6,427 nt of DNA from Syntrophomonadaceae bacterium (GCA_003553305.1 PWEB01000230.1:1-6427), one strand, 5' to 3'; shown: positions 1 through 6,232, numbered from the stretch's first letter. Numbers and translations are program-made. The notes: a model not told the origin generated them from the letters alone.

Positions 1-945
1 AAATATCACTTTGGTCAAAAAGTAGATGGTGAAATGTTCAATAACCTGGTTGAAGAAAACGACCATATCATAGTGGCCATCGGGGCTCACCATCCCATCC
101 TTCCGCCGGTTAAAGGTAAGGAGTTGATCAGGGGCGGCGTTGATTTTCTTAAATCATTCAACCTGGGCGAAAAAATTACTATCGGACCTCGGGCGGTGCT
201 GATCGGCTGCGGTGATGCTGCCTTAGACGGCATCGAAGCGCTGACCCAACTGGGCCTTAAACCAAATAAAATCGCAGTTATTGATATCCAGGCTCCTTCA
301 GCAAATCCTGGTGAACTGCAGAAATGGATCAAGGCCGGGGTTCAGTTGATGTATCCCTATTTCTTGGAGGAAGTAGTAGAGGAAGGAATCACAGTTAGGG
401 ACAGCACCGGAAATAATACCTTTATTCCCGGAGACGCCATTGCCTTTATCAATGAAGTCCCGACCCTGGACTTTTTACCTGCTGAATTAACCAAACAGCT
501 TAATCCCCGGGGCTTTTTTGAAACTCTTGATGATACAGGGAAAACAGTTCACCAGAAAATATCAATTACCGGTGATGCGGTAGGCCTGGGACTTGTCGCT
601 AACAGTATCCGTAAAGGCCGTGAATGTGCTGAACGGATCCATGCCGAACTGCAGGGTTTTGATTATGCCCCGGAAATAAAGGAACCGATTGATCCTTTTG
701 ATCTGCGGCTCCACACTAATCAAAAAAGCAGCGACCCTGATCAGTTTACAATCCGCGACGAATACCAGCGCTGCCTGCACTGCGGGATATGTGTACGCTG
801 TGACGAATGCGTCGAGGCTTGCCCGAGAGAGGCCCGGACCAGGGAAGATACCACCTTTACAGTTGATCTTAAGAAATGCGGGGGTTGTGGAACCTGTGCT
901 GCTGCCTGCAGAGGCGGGGTTATCCGCATGGTTCCGAAAGATTGA
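1..945 (+). CDS. FAD/NAD(P)-dependent oxidoreductase (GltD-like) with C-terminal ferredoxin domain, 5'-truncated
   Basis: The reading frame is open from base 1, so the gene starts left of the window. An internal ATG at 34 is not the true start, because the upstream codons continue the same protein. Of the visible 314 residues, 69-77 form a second dinucleotide-binding glycine motif (GCGDAALDG). The stretch TGDAVGLGLVANSIRKGRE near residue 200 matches the FAD-contacting GD motif of the GltD/pyridine-nucleotide-disulfide family. The tail has ferredoxin motifs: Cys 264, 267, 270 and 274 followed by Pro (CxxCxxCxxxCP), and Cys 293, 296, 299 and 303. These probably hold two [4Fe-4S] clusters. Two further cysteines (258, 261) precede the first motif. 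The likely role is cytoplasmic electron transfer between NAD(P)H, flavin and iron-sulfur centres. The substrate is unknown. It faces the molybdenum operon convergently, so it is not co-transcribed with it. The oxidoreductase class is secure; a link to the molybdenum hydroxylase is inference. Confidence 0.85.
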   Translation, partial: KYHFGQKVDGEMFNNLVEENDHIIVAIGAHHPILPPVKGKELIRGGVDFLKSFNLGEKITIGPRAVLIGCGDAALDGIEALTQLGLKPNKIAVIDIQAPSANPGELQKWIKAGVQLMYPYFLEEVVEEGITVRDSTGNNTFIPGDAIAFINEVPTLDFLPAELTKQLNPRGFFETLDDTGKTVHQKISITGDAVGLGLVANSIRKGRECAERIHAELQGFDYAPEIKEPIDPFDLRLHTNQKSSDPDQFTIRDEYQRCLHCGICVRCDECVEACPREARTREDTTFTVDLKKCGGCGTCAAACRGGVIRMVPKD

Positions 946-975
946 CGGTTTATAAATATGGTTAATACTTTTTAA

Positions 976-1320
976 TTATAGTGACAGATCACAAAAGTAT
1001 TGGTCATACAAAATTTGTAGATTTTCATTGGCTTTATTGCGAAATTCGAGGTAGCGCAACATTAGTATTTTTCCTTTTCCAGTAAGTGATGATCCCCCGC
1101 CCCGGGGACCACCTACTTGCCTTTCGATAAGTGCAAACCCTAAATTATCCTCCAGCATTTTAATCAAATTCCAGGCCTGATGATACGACATTTTCATCTC
1201 TCCAGCAGCTTTACGGAGTGAACCTAACCTGTCCACGCGCTGCAGGAGATCGCAGGGCCCGTCTCCAAAAACTTTACCCTGATCTTCGAGCCAAATTTTT
1301 GAACGTAGTTTGAAAGGCAT
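976..1320 (-). CDS. modE: ModE-type winged helix-turn-helix regulator (DNA-binding domain only)
   Basis: This 114-residue protein matches the N-terminal DNA-binding domain of ModE, the molybdate-responsive repressor. The helix-turn-helix spans about residues 34-57 (SLRKAAGEMKMSYHQAWNLI). The wing follows, with the glycine-rich ERQVGGPRGGG segment at 66-76 and LTGKGK at 79-84, both hallmarks of ModE/LysR-like wings. Full-length ModE of enterobacteria is about 260 residues and carries two MOP (TOBE) domains that bind molybdate. Here the protein stops after a short helical tail, so it has no visible effector domain. The ATG start has an AGAGGAG ribosome binding site 8 bases upstream (1329-1335). 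It is the last gene of the - strand set, after modB, which points to control of this transporter operon. Whether it senses molybdate directly or through a partner cannot be seen. The family assignment is strong; the regulated target is inferred from position. Confidence 0.85.
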   Translation of the reverse strand: MPFKLRSKIWLEDQGKVFGDGPCDLLQRVDRLGSLRKAAGEMKMSYHQAWNLIKMLEDNLGFALIERQVGGPRGGGSSLTGKGKILMLRYLEFRNKANENLQILYDQYFCDLSL

Positions 1321-1328
1321 AGATACAA

Positions 1329-1335
1329 CTCCTCT
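1329..1335 (-). promoter_or_regulatory. Ribosome binding site of modE
   Basis: The - strand reads AGAGGAG, followed by an 8-base spacer to the ATG at 1320. This strong independent site means modE can be translated without coupling to modB. Confidence 0.75.
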
Positions 1336-1345
1336 GCTTCATAAA

Positions 1346-1366
1346 ATTACTTGCCGTAATATATAC
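1346..1366. promoter_or_regulatory. Possible operator in the modB-modE gap (weak)
   Basis: ATTAC (1346-1350) and GTAAT (1356-1360) form a 5-bp inverted repeat with a 5-base spacer. The right arm continues into an AT-alternating stretch, so the + strand reads CGTAATATATACC from 1355. The CG-plus-alternating-TA character recalls one half of an enterobacterial ModE box (CGnTATATA type), but no second matching half is present. It could be an autoregulatory site for modE, or chance in an AT-rich gap. Confidence 0.22.
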
Positions 1367-1395
1367 CTGTTTTGAAGATAAAGCTCTACTGAAAT

Positions 1396-2205
1396 TTATT
1401 GATAGTGATCGATTCTTTGCTTTTTAAAGAGTATAAATTGCAGACACAGAACCAGAACCATTGCTAGAATCAGCATAATGACAGCCACCGCTACAGCGGA
1501 GTCTAAATCACCCAGGGACATATTTAGATAAATCGCAGTAGGCAGGGTTTCCGTTTGCATCCGGGTCATGCCGGCAAGCATAATTGTCGCCCCAAACTCA
1601 CCTAATGCGCGGGCCCATGCTAATAAACTGCCTGCAAAAAGACCAGTCGCAGAAAGGGGCAGGGTGATTTTCATAAATACTTTTGCCGGACTATCGCCCA
1701 GTGTTTCTGCTGCTTCTTCATAAGACCGGTCGACTGCTTGAAAAGCGGTTTGGAAGGAACGCACTGCATAAGGCGCTGCTACAAAAAATTGAGCAATAAT
1801 TACCCCGCGAAAGCTAAAGATGAAATCCCAGCCCTGTTCAGCCAACCAGCGTCCACCACCACTTGAAAAAAGCAGTAAGAGAGCAAGCCCTGAAATAAGG
1901 GGCGGCAAAAAAACCGGCAGGTAAAAAAGGGATTCTACTGCTTTACTCCCGAAGAAAGGATAACGAGCCAGTACATATGCAGTAGGTATGCTAACCAGTA
2001 TAGCTAAAACAAGGGCTGTCAAAGAAGTTCCCAGGCTGAAGCGAATTGAAAAAAGAACTTCTTCAGTGATTAACAGGCCTAAAAGGTTATTCCAATCTAA
2101 CTTTATAAAGAGCTGAGCATAAGTAGCCACCAATAATAAAAAGAATAAGATAAATACAGAGGAAAATACTACTTTCAATAAATTTATGCGCATTGACTTC
2201 CACAT
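1396..2205 (-). CDS. modB: Molybdate/tungstate ABC transporter permease (ModB type)
   Basis: This is the inner-membrane channel subunit of a molybdate-type importer, expected to act as a homodimer with the ModC ATPase. The 269 residues contain about six hydrophobic segments (roughly 10-32, 55-80, 93-114, 133-150, 186-210 and 236-260). The cytoplasmic EAA loop that docks on the ATPase is at 163-183 (EEAAETLGDSPAKVFMKITLP minus its last residue fits the consensus). It is followed by RALGEFGATIMLAG at 199-212, which is strongly characteristic of ModB/CysT-type permeases. Length is slightly above the usual 220-260. The chosen ATG at 2205 has an AGGAG directly abutting it. An in-frame ATG four codons later (2193) lies 12 bases after that AGGAG, so the true start could be either. 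The gene follows the DUF364 gene by 28 bases and precedes modE by 75. Molybdate versus tungstate cannot be settled from the permease. Confidence 0.92.
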   Translation of the reverse strand: MWKSMRINLLKVVFSSVFILFFLLLVATYAQLFIKLDWNNLLGLLITEEVLFSIRFSLGTSLTALVLAILVSIPTAYVLARYPFFGSKAVESLFYLPVFLPPLISGLALLLLFSSGGGRWLAEQGWDFIFSFRGVIIAQFFVAAPYAVRSFQTAFQAVDRSYEEAAETLGDSPAKVFMKITLPLSATGLFAGSLLAWARALGEFGATIMLAGMTRMQTETLPTAIYLNMSLGDLDSAVAVAVIMLILAMVLVLCLQFILFKKQRIDHYQ

Positions 2206-2233
2206 CTCCTCGCCTGGAAAGGGAAATAGAGAC

Positions 2234-2998
2234 TTAAAAGCTTAAAGGACAAAAATGATTTAAACCCAAGACCTGGGCCGGTCCCGCAATGCTTGTGCCG
2301 AAAAAAAGAACCGGTTTATTCGATAAATTAAATGATGGAAATGTGTTGTTAATAATCGAACTGCCGGTCACAACAACCAGATCCCCCCACTCCATATTTT
2401 CTTCTGAAGCAGCGGAAGACTCTATAGAGACTCCCGCTGCGCCTTTTATTGTTTTCCCGAGATTGTCAGGATCAAGATCATTGATCCGCAATGCAAAGGA
2501 ATCGGCCAGGGTTTCAGCAAAACGGGGCTGGTAACCGATCAGGACAACTTTGCCCGGTTCGAAAACCTTTTTGATATGCTCAGAAAGCAGTAATGCACAG
2601 TGCGCCGGGGATTCATCCCGACAGTGCATCGATTTTTGAATGACATCCTGCCTGCGAAGCAGAGCATTTAAAAAGGAAATAAACACTGCCCGCTCAAAAT
2701 TATCTTCCAGGGGAAAGTTAAAAACATTATTAAGTTGTCCCTGGTAATAGCCCGGCCTATCCGTAAAAGCCTGACCAACAAAGCCGTCAATTTCTGCCTG
2801 CAAAAGTCGCTCTTTTCCTTTTAGCAAAACATAGTCACAACATGACGAACGGCCTATAGCCGCCTCTGGAGTAAGTGGAGCAGCAGTGAATTCTCTATGC
2901 TGCAGATCTTTATCATTAAAGATAAGTTGAAGCGCTTTTCTTCTAAGAATCTCATAAGTTGATGTTACGCCTGGAACATTAATCTTTATCTCCTCCAT
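2234..2998 (-). CDS. DUF364 / putative heavy-metal chelation domain protein with DUF4213-like N-terminus
   Basis: The 254-residue protein looks like the DUF4213-DUF364 family, whose C-terminal Rossmann-like part is described as a putative heavy-metal chelation domain. No enzymatic activity is established. Visible family features are LLKGKERLLQAEIDG near 58-72, GQAFTDRPG at 75-83, a His/Cys pair region (H125, C126, H133, C134) that could bind metal, the Rossmann strand VVLIGYQPRF at 151-160, GDLVVVTGSSIINNTF at 205-220, and the C-terminal FGTSIAGPAQVLGLNHFCP at 233-251. No signal peptide or membrane segment is seen, so it is probably cytoplasmic. It sits between the binding-protein and permease genes (19 and 28 base gaps), so it is almost certainly translated with the transporter and may handle the imported oxyanion or a metal partner; that is inference. 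The ATG at 2998 lacks a Shine-Dalgarno, while GGAGGAG lies just inside the gene, so the start is uncertain by a few codons. Confidence 0.82.
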   Translation of the reverse strand: MEEIKINVPGVTSTYEILRRKALQLIFNDKDLQHREFTAAPLTPEAAIGRSSCCDYVLLKGKERLLQAEIDGFVGQAFTDRPGYYQGQLNNVFNFPLEDNFERAVFISFLNALLRRQDVIQKSMHCRDESPAHCALLLSEHIKKVFEPGKVVLIGYQPRFAETLADSFALRINDLDPDNLGKTIKGAAGVSIESSAASEENMEWGDLVVVTGSSIINNTFPSFNLSNKPVLFFGTSIAGPAQVLGLNHFCPLSF

Positions 2999-3017
2999 AT
3001 CTAGCCAATAGATAATA

Positions 3018-3803
3018 TTAATCCTCTATTTCGTAACCCCATTTCTTAAAAACCTGATTTGCTCTATCTGATTTCAGGAAATGCAGGAAATCCTCAGCCT
3101 TCTCCTGCTGCTCACTTATTTTAAGAACTACCCCAATAATCGGGATTCTCATTTGTAAATCTTTTGGAAGCTCTATAATTGTCAAATCTTCTTTGTTGAT
3201 AAGACAATTACTGTACCAGCTAATCCCTGCTAATCCATCAACCAGACTCACATAGAGAGGGACTTGATTGGCTGTGGCTACTCGACCGTAAAGTCTTGTT
3301 TTAATTTGATCAGATAAGCCTATTCCTTCTATTATTACTTCCGTCATTTCACCTAAAGCCGTTGAGTCGGGGTTGACAAGCACAAAGCTAATATTCGAAT
3401 TTAACAGTTCATGAAGATTTCCTATATGATGTTCCTGGGAAGCATTGACAACCAGGGCCGGAGAATGATAAGCAATTTCCCGTGCGGCCACATAATCCGT
3501 ATCATCAAGAAACCGGGGGTCTCCGGGAATGTAAATATCACCTGCTCCACGTGATACAATCTGAGATCTTAAGTTTCCACTGCTACCATATATCAGATCC
3601 AGATTTACCCCACTGATCTCTTCATATTCCTGAGCCAGCAACTCAACCGGAACTCGCACTCCCGCAGCACAGTAAACAACTAGTTTAGAAATGTTATCCC
3701 TTTGTGGGGAAGCTGATAAGTCCCGATAAAAGGCTGTTCCCAATCCAATGAAGAAGCTCATAATAATAACCAGTATAATAATCTTTCTATTCATATGCTG
3801 CAT
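3018..3803 (-). CDS. modA: Molybdate/tungstate-type ABC transporter substrate-binding protein (ModA family)
   Basis: The extracytoplasmic receptor of the importer, 261 residues. An N-terminal hydrophobic stretch (about 8-25) after a Lys/Arg-containing start is a signal or anchor segment. The mature domain begins with LVVYCAAGVRVPVELLAQEY (41-60), then IYGSSGNLRSQI (71-82) and GDIYIPGD (88-95). These are the first-lobe motifs of ModA-like proteins, with S74/S75 in the usual oxyanion-contact loop. The second-lobe segment includes NPDSTALGEM (144-153) and DGLAGISWYSN (189-199), and the protein ends with FKKWGYEI, typical of the family. No cysteine occurs in the signal region (first Cys at 45), so there is no lipobox; most Gram-positive binding proteins are lipoproteins. 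The ATG at 3803 has GGAG about 9 bases upstream; an ATG three codons on (3794) is less well placed. It lies between the ATPase and DUF364 genes. Tungstate versus molybdate preference is not resolvable by eye. Confidence 0.87.
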   Translation of the reverse strand: MQHMNRKIIILVIIMSFFIGLGTAFYRDLSASPQRDNISKLVVYCAAGVRVPVELLAQEYEEISGVNLDLIYGSSGNLRSQIVSRGAGDIYIPGDPRFLDDTDYVAAREIAYHSPALVVNASQEHHIGNLHELLNSNISFVLVNPDSTALGEMTEVIIEGIGLSDQIKTRLYGRVATANQVPLYVSLVDGLAGISWYSNCLINKEDLTIIELPKDLQMRIPIIGVVLKISEQQEKAEDFLHFLKSDRANQVFKKWGYEIED

Positions 3804-3840
3804 TTTACAAGCTCCATCTCGGGCATAAAATCAAGACCGG

Positions 3841-3874
3841 ACAGATTTCAATCAGCTTTGCTGATCTGTTTTTA
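3841..3874 (+). other. Hairpin between modC and modA, terminator-like on the + strand
   Basis: Reading on +, ATCAGC (3851-3856), loop TTT, GCTGAT (3860-3865) forms a perfect 6-bp stem. It can be extended by the outer pair ACAG (3841-3844) with CTGT (3866-3869) across a one-sided 6-base bulge. Five T residues run from 3869 to 3873 right after the stem. This has intrinsic-terminator geometry for antisense (+) transcription. On the coding (-) strand the same hairpin falls just after the modC stop but has no trailing U run, so there it is more likely an mRNA processing or stability element, or neutral. The structure is visible in the sequence; function is inference. Confidence 0.4.
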
Positions 3875-3875
3875 C

Positions 3876-4550
3876 TCATGCACAGCCCTTTTCATAGAAT
3901 GAGTTAACCCGTCCGTTTTCCAGGCTAAGGATGCTGCTTTCTAATACATGTAAATTTTTTTCAGTATGAGAAACAATAATGGCCATGGTATCATGTTTAT
4001 TGATCCATGCATATATATAATCAATAAGACGGCAGCAGCACTTTCGATCTATGGCATTGAAAGGTTCATCCATTAATAAAAGACGGCGTCCTGCCAAAAG
4101 AGCCCGGGCCAGGCTTACCCTTTGCTTCTCACCGCCGGAGAGCTCCCGTGGATAACGTGACAAATATGAAAAAGGGAGTTCCAATCCATCGATCAAGTCT
4201 ACCAATGGTTTCAGCTCCACAGGGTGTTTGCCTTTACCCTGAGATCGCAGACTGTATAAAATATTGTCTTTAACGTTTAGGTGGGGGAAAAGAAGGTAAT
4301 TCTGAAAAGCAAAACCAATGCCGCGCTGAGCCGGGGGTATCCAGATTTTTTTTAATGTATCAAGGAAAACTGTATCACCGAATCTAATAAAGCCGTCCGG
4401 CATACTTTCCAAGCCGGCAATACACCTTAACAAGGTTGTTTTCCCTGATCCGGAAGGCCCACGGATAACCAGGCTATTTTCTGGCAAAACAATATCGAGA
4501 TCCAGTGAAAAATCTTTTAATCTTTTATTGACTTTTAGAGTTAACACCAT
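3876..4550 (-). CDS. modC: Molybdate-type ABC transporter ATP-binding protein (ModC type, no MOP domain)
   Basis: This is the ATPase that drives the importer, cytoplasmic and expected to dimerise beneath ModB. Counted from the ATG at 4550 it has 224 residues: Walker A GPSGSGKT (31-38), Q-loop Gln83 in FQNYLLFPHL, signature LSGGEKQR (137-144), Walker B LLLMDEP (157-163), D-loop NAID (165-168) and switch His195. All catalytic residues are present. The GFAFQNYLLFPHLNV segment resembles ModC. E. coli ModC is about 350 residues with a C-terminal molybdate-binding MOP/TOBE domain; this protein ends straight after the nucleotide-binding domain. The frame extends upstream to a GTG at 4613 that would overlap the yqeB stop by 8 bases, but the extra 21 residues are lysine-rich, fit no family feature and lack a good ribosome site. 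The ATG has GAGGG just upstream and begins where ModC homology begins, so I chose it. A run of three cysteines (171-173) is unusual. Confidence 0.9.
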   Translation of the reverse strand: MVLTLKVNKRLKDFSLDLDIVLPENSLVIRGPSGSGKTTLLRCIAGLESMPDGFIRFGDTVFLDTLKKIWIPPAQRGIGFAFQNYLLFPHLNVKDNILYSLRSQGKGKHPVELKPLVDLIDGLELPFSYLSRYPRELSGGEKQRVSLARALLAGRRLLLMDEPFNAIDRKCCCRLIDYIYAWINKHDTMAIIVSHTEKNLHVLESSILSLENGRVNSFYEKGCA

Positions 4551-4605
4551 GAACCCTCGCTTCTTAAATAATTTTTTTGATAGTTTCAATTTATATCTAC
4601 TTATA

Positions 4606-5442
4606 TTACTCACAGGCTAAAATGGCCTCTAAAACTCCGCCGCCAATTGCCCTGGCCTTATCGGAAACGCTGAAACAATGATCGCGCCGGGCCCGAGGAT
4701 CAATATCACCGATCTTCATGTGCTCCTTAACTTTAACACTATCATGGATCAGGCCGCGGATAACTCCGGATATATTAGCCAAAACAGGAGTATCTGCCAC
4801 ATAACCTACAACCTCACCGGCAGAAGCGAGGTCCCCTATTTTAAGCCTGGGCCGGAATATTCCGCTCGCAGGAGCTTTTAATAAACGCTCCACGCTGTAT
4901 CCATCTACCACACCGGGCCGACCATCATTAGGCAGAGCTTCTCCGCTGTAGATAACCTGTCCCAAATAATGACCGCGCCTGGTTTCCACAACAGCGTGGA
5001 CTTCACGGCCGGCCTGAAAACCTGGACCCAGGGCAATAACCAGGGGGGCGTCTTGAAGGGTGGTCCCATGATTTTTTTTAGAAAGGGTCCCTTCTATAAA
5101 AATCTCAGGCTCCAAGTAATTTAGAACATGAAGTTCAGGATCGACAACAACGGGAATAACCGCTTGATTTATTAAATTATAGACGGTTTCAGCTTTTAAT
5201 ATACTTGCTCCCTCAACCTTCTGAGCCTGAACTCCTTCTACAGTCACTTTTCCATCATATACAGCCTGGGCAAAAGAAACCGGACGGCGGATAACTGTTG
5301 GTCTCACCTGTTCGGTCATTGCAACTTTGAAGCCAGCCTGGTAAAGACGCAGGGCAACCCCGCTGGCCAGATCACCGGCTCCCTTAATTAATACTAACTG
5401 GCGGTGTAGTTTTTTAAGCTTGATGCTATGCTCTGGTTCCAT
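4606..5442 (-). CDS. yqeB: YqeB-family selenium-dependent molybdenum hydroxylase maturation protein
   Basis: The 278-residue protein matches the YqeB family, defined by its association with selenium-dependent molybdenum hydroxylases; its biochemical step is not established. Visible features are VLIKGAGDLASGVALRL (17-33), a dinucleotide-binding-like first strand and glycine turn; ALGPGFQAG (137-145) and VVETRRGHYLG (151-161); a segment at about 189-246 (from APASGIF to KIGD) that reads like a two-strand-repeat barrel-sandwich fold; and the family-typical end DKARAIGGGVLEAIL (261-275). It is about 15 residues longer at the N-terminus than the usual MxxVLIKGAGDL start. The ATG at 5442 lies one base after the xdhC stop, with GGAG overlapping the last xdhC codons, indicating translational coupling. 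Downstream it abuts modC. Probably cytoplasmic. Family assignment is confident; the exact role in sulfur/selenium or cofactor handling is inference. Confidence 0.9.
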   Translation of the reverse strand: MEPEHSIKLKKLHRQLVLIKGAGDLASGVALRLYQAGFKVAMTEQVRPTVIRRPVSFAQAVYDGKVTVEGVQAQKVEGASILKAETVYNLINQAVIPVVVDPELHVLNYLEPEIFIEGTLSKKNHGTTLQDAPLVIALGPGFQAGREVHAVVETRRGHYLGQVIYSGEALPNDGRPGVVDGYSVERLLKAPASGIFRPRLKIGDLASAGEVVGYVADTPVLANISGVIRGLIHDSVKVKEHMKIGDIDPRARRDHCFSVSDKARAIGGGVLEAILACE

Positions 5443-5443
5443 C

Positions 5444-6232
5444 TTAATCCTGATTCTCCTGATGATGTATTTTAATAATTTCAGCGGCGATACTCAGCGC
5501 AATTTCCGCAGGAGTATTTCCACCCAATTTGAGCCCTACAGGGGCATGGACTTTTTCCAGGCATGATGAAGGGTAACCATTTTGTTTCAAGTCATCAAAA
5601 ACAGTTTTTATTTTATTGCGGCTGCCAATCATGCCAATGTAGGCTGCATCAGAGCAAGCAACCTTTTCTAATGCTATTTGATCATACTTATGCCCCCTGG
5701 TTAAAATAACCAGGTAAGTATTCTTTGAAATCTTGTAATCTTCTAAGACAGTGGAAATATCATCGACAATCAAATTGTCTGCTTCAGGAAATCTATCCGG
5801 ATTAGCAAAATCCTCCCGATCATCAATGACCGTTACATTAAAGTCAAGCAATTTTGCCATTCGGGCCAGATATTGGGCAATATGACCGGCCCCCAGGATT
5901 ACCATTTCCGGGCTGGTAATAATCGAATCAATAAATACAGTTACTTCCCCGCCGCAGACCATGCCCAGAACGGCTGCTTCTTTTTGATCTAAGCTGTAAT
6001 GAGTATAACGGGGTTTACCTTCCTTAATAACTTGCCTGGCTTCTTCAATCACAGCCGCTTCCAGGCAACCACCACCGATAGTTCCCGTGATAGAACCATT
6101 TTCGTATATGATCATCTTAGTTCCTACCCGGGCTGGGGTTGAACCGGTAGAAGAAATAACCGTAGCCAGCGCCACAGGTTTTTTTTGATCTAAACAACTC
6201 AACAATTCCTGCATTATTAATTTAGAATCCAA
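5444..6232 (-). CDS. xdhC: XdhC/CoxI-family molybdenum cofactor maturation protein
   Basis: XdhC-family proteins bind molybdenum cofactor, promote its sulfuration and deliver it to xanthine dehydrogenase-like hydroxylases. In anaerobes with YqeB the analogous step may concern the selenium-containing form; that is inference. The 262 residues show the two-part family layout. The N-terminal XdhC/CoxI domain has SSTGSTPARVGTKM (27-40), GTIGGGCLE (50-58) and GMVCGGE (90-96, including Cys93). The C-terminal Rossmann domain has VILGAGHIAQ (111-120), VIDDRE (135-140), TRGHKYD (178-184), IGMIGSRNK (199-207) and HAPVGLKLGGNTPAEIALSIAAE (229-251, given here by its ends HAPVGL and SIAAE). Length is normal for the fused type. 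The start is TTG at 6232, supported by a perfect AGGAGG (6241-6246) 8 bases upstream; no better ATG exists near it. It lies 30 bases after the molybdopterin-binding gene and one base before yqeB, so it belongs to one operon. Confidence 0.93.
   Translation of the reverse strand: MDSKLIMQELLSCLDQKKPVALATVISSTGSTPARVGTKMIIYENGSITGTIGGGCLEAAVIEEARQVIKEGKPRYTHYSLDQKEAAVLGMVCGGEVTVFIDSIITSPEMVILGAGHIAQYLARMAKLLDFNVTVIDDREDFANPDRFPEADNLIVDDISTVLEDYKISKNTYLVILTRGHKYDQIALEKVACSDAAYIGMIGSRNKIKTVFDDLKQNGYPSSCLEKVHAPVGLKLGGNTPAEIALSIAAEIIKIHHQENQD

Noticed and set aside
689..955. An open frame on + overlapping the flavoprotein's 3' end
   Set aside because: It overlaps the ferredoxin-coding frame, has no family resemblance and is a shadow of that GC-richer coding sequence.
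946..975. Bidirectional terminator between the convergent flavoprotein and modE genes
   Set aside because: The 30-base gap is AT-rich, with a short T run around 969-973, but I find no stem of useful length next to it on either strand.
1340..1395. Separate promoter for modE on the - strand with TATATT as -10
   Set aside because: No convincing -35 lies at 16-18 bases upstream, so only the ribosome site and a weak inverted repeat are reported.
2206..2233. Regulatory element between DUF364 and modB
   Set aside because: The 28 bases hold only the modB ribosome site; there is no stem or repeat.
2289..2534. An open frame on + inside the DUF364 gene
   Set aside because: It is antisense to a family-conserved coding region and has no ribosome site or recognisable motif.
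3824..3851. Internal promoter for modA (TTGAAA, 16-base spacer, TTTATG on the - strand)
   Set aside because: The -35 matches 5 of 6 consensus bases but the -10 only 3 of 6, and it overlaps the hairpin; too weak to call in an AT-rich gap.
4678..4881. An open frame on + inside yqeB
   Set aside because: It is antisense to the conserved C-terminal half of YqeB and has no supporting signal.
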